Source: Aestuariivirga litoralis (GTDB lineage Bacteria; Pseudomonadota; Alphaproteobacteria; Rhizobiales; Aestuariivirgaceae). Taken from it: a DNA stretch of 64,000 bases. Under the pieces are notes generated by a model. That model made no database searches. It was not told the origin of the DNA and saw nothing but the letters and a program-made list of their open reading frames with translations. Position 1 is the first letter of the stretch. Every line of letters starts with the position of its first letter. Of this stretch, positions 54,274 through 63,741 are shown piece after piece. A program made the position numbers and the translations under genes. The stretch lies in the NCBI RefSeq assembly GCF_003234965.1, contig NZ_QKVK01000002.1:1-64000 (forward strand), read 5' to 3'.

Positions 54274-55881
54274 TCAGCTGGAAGGCTTGCCATTCAGCGC
54301 GGCATCGAGCTTGCGGTCACGGCCATAAATGTCCGGACGGAACTCGATGCTGCCGCCGTCACCCTCAAAGGCGGTGGCATAGATCAGGTGCACCGGAATG
54401 TGTTCAGGCAGCTTCACCCGCGTGGTCTTGCCGCTGGCGAAGGCGGCATCGATCTTCTGCTGCGGCCATCCGGCAATGTCGCCCACCAGGTGATCGGCGA
54501 GATCCATCGGGCGCGACAGACGGATGCAGCCGTGGCTGAAGGCGCGGGTGGTGGCGAGGAACTTGTCCTTGGCCGGCGTGTCATGGAGATAGATGTTGTA
54601 GGGGTTTGGCAGCATGAACTTCACCTTGCCCAGCGCATTCTTCGGCCCCGGCTTCTGGCGGAAGGTGAAGGGGAAGTTGCCCTTGCCATAGGCATTCCAG
54701 TTGATGCCGTTCCACGACGTGAGCTTGCCGTTCATGAAGACCTCGAAATCGCCGGCATAGGCGGAGGGATTGCGCCGCAGCTTCGGCAGCATCTCGCCCG
54801 TGGCGATGGAGTAGGGCACGGTCCATGTCGGGTTGATCTCGACATATTCAAGTTCGTCCGAGAACTCCGGCGTCTGGGTGGCCACGGCCCCGATCACCAC
54901 ATCCATGCGGTCGACGATGTCCTCGTCCTGCACCTCGTTCAGTTCGAAGGCGGCGAGGTTCACCATGTAGTGGTGCTGGCCCAGATCCTCGGGCATCCAG
55001 CGCCAGCGCTCCATGTTGAGCATGATCTGGCGAGCGCGGTCCTCGGGCAGGATGTTGAGGGCGAGGATGGTCTGCTTGCCGACCAGGCCCTTGGCCTCGA
55101 GCCCGTTGCGAAGCTGGAAGCTGCGCACCGCCAGCACGGTCGAGGAATCATAGACGTCGCCGAACTCCTCGCCGCCGCCGGGGTGATCACCGGTCAGCAT
55201 CAGCCGCTCGCGGATCTGAGGCACCCGCGGGTCGCTGGCGCCGGGCTTGATGTCGGCACCCATGGCGATGGCATCCCAGTCGACGGACTCGGCGCGCGCG
55301 CGATAGAGCGAGAGCATCTTCTTCAGCGCCTGGTAGTGCGGATTGTGCGACTCGAAGGCATCGAGGAAATCATCCGGCTCCGGCTGCGCCGAAAACCCGG
55401 TCATGATGGCGAGAACGTCGACCGTCTTGCGGTTGCGGAAGTTCTTCGGGTCGACCTTCTGCGGGGTGAGGCGCCCGATCTTCAGATCGGTGGCGTAGTT
55501 CACGTAGAAGGCGGTGAAGAACAGTTCGGCAAGGGCTGCGCTGTCGCTGTCCGCCGGGTCGATCGTGTCACGCAGCTGGATCAGCGCATCGATGGGGTAG
55601 TCGGCAGGGTTCAGCCCGTCGTCACCGGCATCGGCAAGGCGCTGCAGGAACGGCGTCATGCGCCCCGTTCCCACCCAGTAGACCGGGCCCTGGTCGCGGA
55701 CGTAATGGGCGATGAGCGCGGGGCGGATGCGCTCCAGCGGAAGCGGCAGGCGTTCGCCGGAGTTCAGCACATCGGCGATCGCCGCACTGATGGCCGGCGG
55801 GCTGGCCGCCTGCGCATTGGCAACGGCGGCAAGACCTGCCCACAACAGCATTGCAAGGAAAAGTCTCGTCGCCGTCCGCAT
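54274..55881 (-). CDS. L,D-transpeptidase, YcbB/LdtD type
   Basis: A 535-residue periplasmic enzyme that makes 3-3 peptidoglycan crosslinks. A signal peptide ends near ANAQA. A scaffold domain and a peptidoglycan-binding-like segment (VYDSSTVLAVRSFQLRNGL) follow. The YkuD catalytic domain has FSHGCIRLSRP with nucleophilic Cys and catalytic His. Large N-terminal scaffolds are typical of the YcbB group. Its start is 14 bases from the puuA-like stop, in the same direction. Confidence 0.92.
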   Translation of the reverse strand: MRTATRLFLAMLLWAGLAAVANAQAASPPAISAAIADVLNSGERLPLPLERIRPALIAHYVRDQGPVYWVGTGRMTPFLQRLADAGDDGLNPADYPIDALIQLRDTIDPADSDSAALAELFFTAFYVNYATDLKIGRLTPQKVDPKNFRNRKTVDVLAIMTGFSAQPEPDDFLDAFESHNPHYQALKKMLSLYRARAESVDWDAIAMGADIKPGASDPRVPQIRERLMLTGDHPGGGEEFGDVYDSSTVLAVRSFQLRNGLEAKGLVGKQTILALNILPEDRARQIMLNMERWRWMPEDLGQHHYMVNLAAFELNEVQDEDIVDRMDVVIGAVATQTPEFSDELEYVEINPTWTVPYSIATGEMLPKLRRNPSAYAGDFEVFMNGKLTSWNGINWNAYGKGNFPFTFRQKPGPKNALGKVKFMLPNPYNIYLHDTPAKDKFLATTRAFSHGCIRLSRPMDLADHLVGDIAGWPQQKIDAAFASGKTTRVKLPEHIPVHLIYATAFEGDGGSIEFRPDIYGRDRKLDAALNGKPSS

Positions 55882-55895
55882 CGTCGTTCCGGTCC

Positions 55896-57245
55896 TTACA
55901 CGTTGAGCAGAAGGAATTCGCGCTCCCAGGAACTGATCACGCGACGGTAGTTCTGCATTTCCTCGTACTTGACGTCGTTATAGGCCTCGCAGAACTTCTC
56001 GCCCAGCACCTGCTTCAGGGCTTTCGTATAATTAAGCTTGTCGAGGCTCTCATCGAGGCTGATGGGCAGCGTGTGGGCATAGCGGTAGGCCGAGCCCTCC
56101 ACCGGTTCCGACGGCTTGATGCGCTCCACCATGCCCAGATAGCCGCAAGCCAGCGAAGCCGCGAAGGCGAGATAGGGATTGGCATCCGCTCCCGGCACGC
56201 GGTTCTCGACGCGCGTGTTGGAGGGGTCCGACGACGGCACGCGCAGCGAGACGGTGCGGTTGTCGATGGCCCAGTGGACGTTGGTCGGAGCATCCGAATC
56301 AGGCACGAGGCGGCGGTAGGAGTTGACGTTGGGCGCGCACAATGACAGGGCCGCCGCGAGATAGCGCTGCAGCCCGCCAATGTGGTTCAGGAACAGCTTG
56401 GCGGGCGAGCCGTCCTTGCTGGCGAAGATGTTCTTGCCGGTCTTGATGTCCATCACCGACTGGTGAATGTGCATCGAGGAGCCCGGCTCGTTCTGGTGGG
56501 GCTTGGCCATGAAGGTCGCATACATGTCATGCTTCAGCGCGGCCTGGCGCACGGTGCGCTTGAACAGGAAGACCTGGTCGGCAAGCTCGAGAGGGTCGCC
56601 GTGGTTGAAGTTGATCTCGAGCTGTGCGGGGCCGCTTTCGTGGCTCAGCGTGTCGACGTCCAGTTCCTGCGCCTCGCAGAAATCATAGATGTCCTCGACA
56701 ATTGGATCGAAGTCGTTGGCGGCGTCGATGCCATAGGCCTGGCCGCCCGGCTCCTTGCGACCCGAGCGCCCGACGGCGGCATCGAGCGGATAGTCCGGGT
56801 CGATGTTCTTCTTGACGAGGTAGAATTCGAGCTCCGGCGCAATCACCGGCTTCCAGCCCTTGTCCTTGTAGGCCTGCAGCACCCGCTTCAGCACGTGGCG
56901 GGGCGAGATCTCCACCGGCCGGTCATCGAGGTGGAAGGCATCGCAGATCACCTGGGCGGTGGGCTCCTGGTACCACGGCACGAAGCGGATCGTGTCGACG
57001 TCGGGCTTCATGTAGATGTCGATGGCGCTGTCGGACACGGCGCGCGTGTCCTGCGTGTAGCGGCCATTGATGGTGAGGGTGAAGACTTCCTCGGGGATGC
57101 GCAGCCCGCGGGAGCGGTTGCCGGAGAGAAATTTCTTGGGCGGAAGAATCTTGCCGCGCGCGGTGCCGTTCATGTCGGCCACGAGGCATTCCACCTCGCT
57201 GATCTTGTGCTCGCTCAGCCATTCCTCAAATCGCGATTGGGTCAT
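55896..57245 (-). CDS. puuA: glutamine synthetase family protein, gamma-glutamylputrescine synthetase-like
   Basis: A 449-residue GS-fold ligase. Features are CLVADMNGTARGKILP, IAPELEFYLV, a SHESGPAQLEINFNHGDPLE segment, MHIHQSVMD, NVHWAIDNRTVSLRVP and RVENRVPGADANPYLAFAA. The absence of the GlnA adenylylation tyrosine loop and the neighbouring oxidase point to gamma-glutamylation of putrescine or another polyamine. The start is the ATG at 57245. Divergent from the puuB-like gene across 83 bases. Confidence 0.85.
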   Translation of the reverse strand: MTQSRFEEWLSEHKISEVECLVADMNGTARGKILPPKKFLSGNRSRGLRIPEEVFTLTINGRYTQDTRAVSDSAIDIYMKPDVDTIRFVPWYQEPTAQVICDAFHLDDRPVEISPRHVLKRVLQAYKDKGWKPVIAPELEFYLVKKNIDPDYPLDAAVGRSGRKEPGGQAYGIDAANDFDPIVEDIYDFCEAQELDVDTLSHESGPAQLEINFNHGDPLELADQVFLFKRTVRQAALKHDMYATFMAKPHQNEPGSSMHIHQSVMDIKTGKNIFASKDGSPAKLFLNHIGGLQRYLAAALSLCAPNVNSYRRLVPDSDAPTNVHWAIDNRTVSLRVPSSDPSNTRVENRVPGADANPYLAFAASLACGYLGMVERIKPSEPVEGSAYRYAHTLPISLDESLDKLNYTKALKQVLGEKFCEAYNDVKYEEMQNYRRVISSWEREFLLLNV

Positions 57246-57328
57246 GATATTCCAGGTCTTGTTGAAACAACCCAATGTAGCGCGGAAGCTTGACCAAACA
57301 AAAGGGGGGCCGCTAAACCCTTTCCACC

Positions 57329-58606
57329 ATGACGAAATCCATTTTCGCCCCGAGCTATTACCAGGCCACCGCAACCCCCTCCCCCGCCTACCCGCCTCTC
57401 GCAGGCGAAATTTCCGCCGATGTGTGCATCGTCGGGGCGGGCTATACGGGGCTTTCGGCCGCCGTGGAGCTGGCAGAAGCCGGCCACAGGGTGGTGGTGC
57501 TCGAATCGGAGACCGTGGGCCACGGCGCCTCCGGCCGCAACGGCGGGCAGATCTGCACCGGATTTTCCTCCGGCCAGGACAAGATCGCAGCGCAGCTCGG
57601 CCGGGACGATGCCCGCAAGTGCTTTGCCATCGCGGAAGACTCCAAGCGCCTGCTGGTGGATCGAATCGACCGCTACAAGATCGACTGCGACCTGCGCTGG
57701 GGCTACCTGCACGTGCTTCCCAAGCCCGGCCGCATGGACGGGCTGCGGGAGTGGAAGGACGAGTGGGATGCGCTGGGCTACACCGACACGCAGATCCTCG
57801 ACACGGCGGCGCTGGAGGAGAAACTCGGCACGCGGCATTACCATGGGGCGCTGCGCGAGGGCGGTGCGGGGCATTTCCACCCGCTGAACTACTGCCTCGG
57901 CCTGGCGCGGGCGGCCACGGAGGCGGGCGCGGCGATCCATGAACATTCTCCTGCGATCGAGGTCGACACCAGCTCGAAGCCCTTCGTGCGCACCGCCCAT
58001 GGCAAGGTGAATGCGCGCTTCGTCATCATCGCCTGCAATGCCTATCTCGGCCGCCTCGTGCCGCAGCTCTATGGCAAGGTGCTGCCGGTGACGAGCTACA
58101 TCATCGCGACCGAGCCCCTGGGCGAGAACCGCGCCCGCGCGCTGATCCGCGACGGCGAGGCGGTGGCCGACACCAACTTCATCGTCGACTATTTCCGCCT
58201 CACGCCGGACACGCGCATGCTGTTCGGCGGCAAGGCGAGCTATACCACGCGCGAACCCGCGCATCTCGCGCCCGAAATGAAGGCGTCCATGGTGAAGATC
58301 TTCCCGCAGCTGCGCGATGCGAAGGTGGATTTCGCCTGGGGCGGCTACATCGCCATCACCCACAACCGCATTCCGGACTGCGGCCGCCTCAGCCCCACTG
58401 CCTATTATGCGCATGGCTATTCAGGCCAGGGCGTGGCGCTCGCGGGCATGTATGGAAAGCTGATGGCGGACGCGGTGCGCGGCACGGCGGAGCGCTTCGA
58501 CCTGCTGTCGCGCGTGCGGCACTTGCCCTTCCCCGGCGGCCCGGTGCGCGTGCCCCTGCTCGCCGCCGCCATGATGTATTACCGCCTGAAGGATGCATTG
58601 AGCTGA
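57329..58606 (+). CDS. puuB: FAD-dependent gamma-glutamylputrescine oxidase-like enzyme
   Basis: A 425-residue DAO-family flavoprotein. The FAD-binding start is VCIVGAGYTGLSAAVELAEA, then GHGASGRNGGQICTGFSS; the C-terminal substrate domain has GGYIAITHNRIPDCGRL and YSGQGVALAGMYGKLMADAV. It oxidises the gamma-glutamylated amine to the aldehyde in the Puu pathway. It is paired with the GS-like gene on the other strand and fused by TGATG to the next gene. Confidence 0.87.
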   Translation: MTKSIFAPSYYQATATPSPAYPPLAGEISADVCIVGAGYTGLSAAVELAEAGHRVVVLESETVGHGASGRNGGQICTGFSSGQDKIAAQLGRDDARKCFAIAEDSKRLLVDRIDRYKIDCDLRWGYLHVLPKPGRMDGLREWKDEWDALGYTDTQILDTAALEEKLGTRHYHGALREGGAGHFHPLNYCLGLARAATEAGAAIHEHSPAIEVDTSSKPFVRTAHGKVNARFVIIACNAYLGRLVPQLYGKVLPVTSYIIATEPLGENRARALIRDGEAVADTNFIVDYFRLTPDTRMLFGGKASYTTREPAHLAPEMKASMVKIFPQLRDAKVDFAWGGYIAITHNRIPDCGRLSPTAYYAHGYSGQGVALAGMYGKLMADAVRGTAERFDLLSRVRHLPFPGGPVRVPLLAAAMMYYRLKDALS

Positions 58607-59724
58607 TGAGCAAGCTGTTCTCCCCCGTCACCTATCGCTCCATGACGCTCAAGAACCGGGTGATCGTGGCGCCCATGTGCCAGTATTCCGCACGGCATGG
58701 CATGGCCAATGACTGGCATCTCGTGCATCTCGGCCGCTTTGCGCTGGGGGGCTTCAGCCTCGTCATCGTCGAGGCGACGGGGGTGACGCCGGAGGGCCGC
58801 ATCTCCTACGCCTGCCTCGGGTTGTGGGAGGATGCGCAGATCGCGCCGCTGAAGCGCATCGTCGACTTCCTGCACGGGAATGGCGCGAAGGCCGGCATCC
58901 AGCTGGCCCATGCCGGCCGCAAGGCCAATGCGCCGATCCCGTGGCGCGGCGGTTTCAACGAAACCGAGGCCGAGAAGGCCGTGCTGGGCTTCGAAGCATG
59001 GACGTCTGTCGCACCCTCGGCGGAGCGGCACACAGCCTCCTATCCGGTTCCCGAGGCGCTCGATGCGGCGGGCCTTGCGCGGGTGCGCGATGGCTTTGTG
59101 GCGGCAACGAAGCGCGCCGATGCGGCGGGCTTCGACATGATCGAGCTGCATTCGGCCCACGGCTACCTGTTGAACCAGTTCCTCTCGCCCGTCGCCAACA
59201 AGCGGGCCGACGAATATGGCGGCAGCCTCGAGAACCGCATGCGCTTCCCGCTGGAGGTGGCGCGGGCCGTGCGCGCCGCCTGGCCCAAGGACAAGCCCGC
59301 CTTCGTGCGCATCTCGGTCACCGACTGGATCGAGGATGGCGTGACGGTGGAGGAGAGCGTCGCCTATGCGAAGGCGCTGAAGGCCATCGGCTATGACGTC
59401 GTGCACTGCACATCGAGCGGCTTCGATGGTGCGAAGATTCCGGTGGGTCCGCTCTACCAGGTGCCGCTCGCCGAGGCCGTGCGCAGGGGCGCAGATGTTC
59501 CAACCGCCGCCGTGGGCCTCATCACCAGGGCGGAAGAGGCAGAGCGGATCCTCGAGAATGGCCAGGCCGACCTGATCGCGCTGGCCCGCCAGGCGCTGGA
59601 TGACCCGAACTGGCCGCTGCATGCGATGCGTGAATTGCTGACGGGCGACACTTACGGCAACTGGCCGCAGCAGGCGGGCTATGCGGTGCGCAACAAGGAC
59701 CGGTCGCTGGGGCTGGTGAAGTAG
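58606..59724 (+). CDS. NADH:flavin oxidoreductase, YqjM-like old yellow enzyme
   Basis: A 372-residue FMN TIM barrel. The motifs RVIVAPMCQYSARHGMANDW (Cys of the YqjM class), GIQLAHAGRKANAPI and ELHSAHGYLLNQFLSPVANK mark the thermophilic-like OYE group. These enzymes reduce activated C=C bonds. The link to polyamine catabolism is only by position, through the TGATG junction with the puuB-like gene. Confidence 0.9.
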   Translation: MSKLFSPVTYRSMTLKNRVIVAPMCQYSARHGMANDWHLVHLGRFALGGFSLVIVEATGVTPEGRISYACLGLWEDAQIAPLKRIVDFLHGNGAKAGIQLAHAGRKANAPIPWRGGFNETEAEKAVLGFEAWTSVAPSAERHTASYPVPEALDAAGLARVRDGFVAATKRADAAGFDMIELHSAHGYLLNQFLSPVANKRADEYGGSLENRMRFPLEVARAVRAAWPKDKPAFVRISVTDWIEDGVTVEESVAYAKALKAIGYDVVHCTSSGFDGAKIPVGPLYQVPLAEAVRRGADVPTAAVGLITRAEEAERILENGQADLIALARQALDDPNWPLHAMRELLTGDTYGNWPQQAGYAVRNKDRSLGLVK

Positions 59725-59763
59725 GCGCGCCCTCCGGACGTTCGCTCGCTCCCCTTTTCATCT

Positions 59764-59831
59764 TCGCCGGGCTTGACCCGGCGATCCTTTTTGGTGGCAG
59801 CAAAAAGGATGCCCGGGACAAGCCCGGGCAT
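59764..59831. repeat. paired REP element (family A)
   Basis: Palindromes tcgccggg-cttga-cccggcga (59764-59784) and atgcccggg-acaag-cccgggcat (59809-59831) are joined by tcctttttggtggcagcaaa. They sit between the convergent OYE and agmatinase genes. Best-formed copy of the family in the window. Confidence 0.87.
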
Positions 59832-59859
59832 GATGGAACTTTGGGAGGTGGAGAGCAGC

Positions 59860-60855
59860 TCACTCCGCAAACGGCACGGCCCGCGCGCCCTTCTGCCAGG
59901 CCTTGAGGCAGAGATATTCCATGATCAGCGATGAGGCCGCGAGCGAGGTGATGTCGGCGTGGTCATAGGGCGGTGACACTTCCACCACGTCCATTGCCAC
60001 GAAGTTCACATCGGTGAGCTTGCGGATGATCGATGCCGCCTGGTGATAGCTCAAGCCCCCGGGGATGGGCGTGCCGGTGCCCGGTGCCACGGAGGGATCG
60101 AGGCAGTCGATATCGAAGGTGAGGTAGGCCTTGTTGGTACCCACCACCTTGCGGATGATCTCCGCCAATTGCGCGGGCGTCGACTCATGCACTTCGTCGG
60201 CATAGACGATCTTGAAGCCATAGGTGCGCTCGCCGGCGAAGACCGTGCGGATGCCGATCTGCACCGATTTCTTCGGGTCGATCAGGCCTTCCTTCACGGC
60301 ATAGCCGAACATGGTGCCGTGGTCGATGCGGCCGCCGTCATCGGGCTCGACGTCGCGGTGCGCATCGAAATGGACGAGCGACAGGGGGCCGTGCTTCTTG
60401 GCGTGGGCCTTGAGCAGCGGATAGGTGACGTAGTGGTCGCCGCCCAGCGAGATCATTTCGGCGCCCGAGGAGATGATCTCCGTCGCGTGGTCTTCCAGCC
60501 GCTGCGGGAAATTCTCCTTGCGGCCCCAGTCGAAGAAGCAGTCGCCATAGTCGACGACGGCGAGTGTGTCGAAGGGATCGAAGTTCCACGGCCAGAAGGG
60601 GCCCCAGGCATTCTCGGCCGAGGCCTTGCGGATGCCTTCCGGTCCCATGCGCGTGCCGGAGCGGTGCGAGACGGCCTGGTCGAAGGGGATGCCCGTCACC
60701 GCAATGTCGACGCCCTTGAGGTCGCGCGAATACTTGCGGCGCATGAACGAGAGCGCGCCGGCATAGGTCGGCTCCCACTGCGTGCCCTTCAGCTGGTCGC
60801 GGCGGAAGGCGCTGTCGCCCGGGAACGGGCCATTGGGGTTCATCTCGAGCGACAT
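59860..60855 (-). CDS. speB: agmatinase (ureohydrolase family)
   Basis: A 331-residue Mn-dependent hydrolase giving putrescine and urea from agmatine. Metal motifs are SLGGDHYVTYP, LVHFDAHRDVEPDD and TFDIDCLDPSVAPGTGTP. Guanidinobutyrase or another guanidino-hydrolase remains possible. It lies 6 bases after potA in the same direction, so the pot genes and this hydrolase form one operon. Confidence 0.88.
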   Translation of the reverse strand: MSLEMNPNGPFPGDSAFRRDQLKGTQWEPTYAGALSFMRRKYSRDLKGVDIAVTGIPFDQAVSHRSGTRMGPEGIRKASAENAWGPFWPWNFDPFDTLAVVDYGDCFFDWGRKENFPQRLEDHATEIISSGAEMISLGGDHYVTYPLLKAHAKKHGPLSLVHFDAHRDVEPDDGGRIDHGTMFGYAVKEGLIDPKKSVQIGIRTVFAGERTYGFKIVYADEVHESTPAQLAEIIRKVVGTNKAYLTFDIDCLDPSVAPGTGTPIPGGLSYHQAASIIRKLTDVNFVAMDVVEVSPPYDHADITSLAASSLIMEYLCLKAWQKGARAVPFAE

Positions 60856-60861
60856 GAAAAA

Positions 60862-61944
60862 CTACTCCGTGAGGACGATGGAATCTTCGGGTGCCCAGTG
60901 CACCCACACATTCTGGCCGCGCTCCACGCCCGAACCGCCGAGGCGCGTGTCGTTCTGGACATTGACCGACAGGTTGAGGCCGTCGGCCGCCTCGATGACG
61001 ACGTGGCTGGTGTCGCCGTAATAGGCGACGTCACGCACCTTGCCCTGGACCCGGATGGCGCTGGCCGGTTCCGCGGTGGCGATCTTGAGCTTCTCAGGCC
61101 GCACGGCAACAGCGACCTGGCCGCCGACCAGGTTGTCGCTGGCGAGTTCCATCCGGCCCACGCCCTTCAGCTCACAGTCGATCTTGCGTCCGATCTGGCG
61201 GTGCACGCGGGCATCGATGAGGTTCACCTTGCCGATGAAGTCGGCGACGAAGCGGCTCTTCGGATGTTCATAGAGTTCGGCAGGCGTTGCCACCTGCTGC
61301 ACGGCACCACGGTCCATGACGGCGATGCGGCTTGCCATGGAGAGGGCCTCGTCCTGGTCATGGGTCACGATGATGAAGGTGATGCCGACGGTTTCCTGCA
61401 GCCTCGTCAGCTCCATGCGCATGTCGTCGCGCAGCTTGGCGTCCAGTGCCGAGAGCGGTTCGTCGAGGAGCAGCACCTTGGGGCGCTTCACGAGGGCACG
61501 GGCGAGCGCCACGCGCTGGCGCTGACCGCCCGACATCTGGTCCGGCTTGCGGGTCGCGAGCTTTGTGAGCTTCACCATCTCGAGTGCCTCGCCGACGCGG
61601 CGCTTGATCTCGTCCGACGCGACGCCCGTGACCTTCAGGCCGTAACCGACATTCTGTTCCACCGTCATGTGCGGGAAGACCGCATAGGACTGGAACACCA
61701 TGTTGGTGGGACGCTTGTTGGGCGGCGTATAGGCCATGTCCTCGCCGCCGATGATGATCTGGCCGCCCGTGGGCGTCTCGAGCCCCGAGATCATGCGCAG
61801 GAGCGTGGTCTTGCCGCAGCCCGAGGGGCCGAGGAGTGCGAAGAACTCGTTCTGGGCAATGTCGAGCGAGACATTGTCGACGGCGGTGACGCCGCCGGGG
61901 AAGGCCTTGGTGACGTTGCGGATGGAGACGATCGCGTCTGACAT
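60862..61944 (-). CDS. potA: spermidine/putrescine ABC transporter ATP-binding protein
   Basis: A 360-residue ATPase. Walker A is LLGPSGCGKTTLLR, signature MSGGQRQRVALARALV, Walker B VLLLDEPLSALDAKLR, switch VTHDQDEALSMA. A C-terminal TOBE domain (about 270-355) is typical of PotA. The ATG at 61944 is preferred to the TTG at 61953. The frame starts 5 bases after the potC stop. Confidence 0.92.
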   Translation of the reverse strand: MSDAIVSIRNVTKAFPGGVTAVDNVSLDIAQNEFFALLGPSGCGKTTLLRMISGLETPTGGQIIIGGEDMAYTPPNKRPTNMVFQSYAVFPHMTVEQNVGYGLKVTGVASDEIKRRVGEALEMVKLTKLATRKPDQMSGGQRQRVALARALVKRPKVLLLDEPLSALDAKLRDDMRMELTRLQETVGITFIIVTHDQDEALSMASRIAVMDRGAVQQVATPAELYEHPKSRFVADFIGKVNLIDARVHRQIGRKIDCELKGVGRMELASDNLVGGQVAVAVRPEKLKIATAEPASAIRVQGKVRDVAYYGDTSHVVIEAADGLNLSVNVQNDTRLGGSGVERGQNVWVHWAPEDSIVLTE

Positions 61945-61949
61945 GATGT

Positions 61950-62798
61950 TCAACCCTTGTCCGCCTTGGGCGGCGCCTGGAGCTTCATTGCGAGGACGGT
62001 GGCAACCACGGTGATGACGATCAGCACGGTTGAGGCCGCGTTGATCTCGGGCGAGACGCCGCGGCGCACGAGAGAATAGACCTTGACCGGGAAGGTGACG
62101 GTCTCCGGACCCGAGGTGAAGAAGGTGATGACGAAATCATCGAGCGACAGTGTGAAGGCAAGCAGCGCCCCTGCGATGAGGCCGGGCTTCATGTAGGGCA
62201 CGATGATCGACCAGAAGGTCTGCCATTCGCTGGCGCCCAGATCCTTCGAAGCCTCCTCGAGCTGGCGGTTGAAGCCGACGAGGCGCGAGCGCACGACGAC
62301 GGCCACGAAGGGGAAGCAGAAGGTGACATGGGCAAAGATGATGTTGCCGAGGTTCAGGGGCCACGGCATGTTGACCGAGAATTCCATCATCCCCGAGTTC
62401 ACGAAGAACAGCAGAAGCGCCACACCCATGCAGATTTCAGGGATCACGATGGGCAGCGCCATGAATCCCTCATAGGCGCCCTTGAAGGGGAAGCGGAACC
62501 GCCACATGAGCAATGCGGTGAGCGCTCCCAGCACGGTGGCGAAGACCGTGGCGATGAGCGCGATCACCAGCGAATTGGTGAGCGCCTCGATCAGCGAGGC
62601 GTTGTTCCAGGCCTTGGCATAGTTGTCGAGCGTGAAGCCCCGCCAGACGACGCCGCGCTTGTCGGTGTTGAAGGAGAAGGCGACGAGCGTGATGATGGGC
62701 GCATAGAGCACGAAGAAGATGGTGGCGAAGAGCACCTTGAGCCAGGTGCGGCTGCCATAGTCGAGGGGGCCCTGCCCCGGTTTCAGCTGGGCGGCCAT
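61950..62798 (-). CDS. potC: polyamine ABC transporter permease PotC
   Basis: A 282-residue inner-membrane permease with about six segments and the EAA-type loop LEEASKDLGASEWQTFWSII. The extracytoplasmic loop VAFSFNTDKRGVVWRGFTLD, followed by NYAKAW, is typical of PotC. It overlaps potB by TGATG. Confidence 0.92.
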   Translation of the reverse strand: MAAQLKPGQGPLDYGSRTWLKVLFATIFFVLYAPIITLVAFSFNTDKRGVVWRGFTLDNYAKAWNNASLIEALTNSLVIALIATVFATVLGALTALLMWRFRFPFKGAYEGFMALPIVIPEICMGVALLLFFVNSGMMEFSVNMPWPLNLGNIIFAHVTFCFPFVAVVVRSRLVGFNRQLEEASKDLGASEWQTFWSIIVPYMKPGLIAGALLAFTLSLDDFVITFFTSGPETVTFPVKVYSLVRRGVSPEINAASTVLIVITVVATVLAMKLQAPPKADKG

Positions 62799-63670
62799 CA
62801 GACATCCACTCCCTTGCTGCGCAGTGTGAGGAGATAGCGGAGCGCCAGCGCACCGAAGGTCGCATACATCAGCAGGAAGGAGAGCGCGGAGCCGAAGGGC
62901 CAGTCATTCGCCGCCTTGAACTGGCGCTCGATGACGTTGCCGATCATCAGCGCATTGGCGCCGCCGAGCAGGTCGGGCGTGAGGAAGGAACCGAGGCAGG
63001 GAATGAAGACGAGGATGATGCCGGAGATGATGCCCGGCATGGTGAGCGGCACGGTGACACGCATGAAGGTCTGGAATTGCGAGCCGCCGAGATCGAGGCT
63101 GGCTTCGAGGTAGGATTTGTCCAGCCTTTCGATGGTGGCATAGAGCGGCAGCACCATGAAGGGCATGTAGACATAGACCAGGCCGAAGATGACGGCAAAG
63201 TTGTTGTAGAGCATCTCATAGGGCCCGAGGCCCACGACGCCGAGGATCTTGTTGACATAACCCTGGGTGCGGAACACCGCGATCAGTGCATAGGTGCGGA
63301 TGAGCAGGTTGATCCAGAAGGGCAGCACCACGAGCAGCAGGAGCAGCGGCTTCCACTTGTCCTTGGCGAAGCAGATGCCGAAGGCGATGGGATAGGCGGT
63401 GAGCAGGCAGAGCGCGGTGGCAAGCGCCGAGATCCAGACCGACTTCCACATGATGCCGAGATAAAGCGGATCGAAGGCGCGGATGTAGTTGGTGATGCCG
63501 GTCAGGTAGGCATAGTCGGTGATCGACACCTGGCCATCGACGACAGCCTTGTCGCTGAACGACATGACGAAAAGGAAGCCGAGCGGGATGATGAAGAAGG
63601 CCAGAAGCCACAGCGAGGGCGGTATGCCAAGGGTCCAGAAGACCCGCGGATTCTGTTTCCAGTTCTCCAA
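62798..63670 (-). CDS. potB: polyamine ABC transporter permease PotB
   Basis: A 290-residue permease with about six segments and EAA loop YLEASLDLGGSQFQTFMRVT. LVVLPFWINLLIRTYALI is characteristic of PotB. The start is a TTG with GGGGGAG about 10 bases upstream. First pot gene visible; the binding protein (potD/F) is not in the window. Confidence 0.92.
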   Translation of the reverse strand: MENWKQNPRVFWTLGIPPSLWLLAFFIIPLGFLFVMSFSDKAVVDGQVSITDYAYLTGITNYIRAFDPLYLGIMWKSVWISALATALCLLTAYPIAFGICFAKDKWKPLLLLLVVLPFWINLLIRTYALIAVFRTQGYVNKILGVVGLGPYEMLYNNFAVIFGLVYVYMPFMVLPLYATIERLDKSYLEASLDLGGSQFQTFMRVTVPLTMPGIISGIILVFIPCLGSFLTPDLLGGANALMIGNVIERQFKAANDWPFGSALSFLLMYATFGALALRYLLTLRSKGVDV

Positions 63671-63741
63671 GATGCGTTCACTCCCCCTTCAATCGTTTTT
63701 CTTTGAAGCTAGCCCAGCACGGCACGTGACGGCAACCCCGG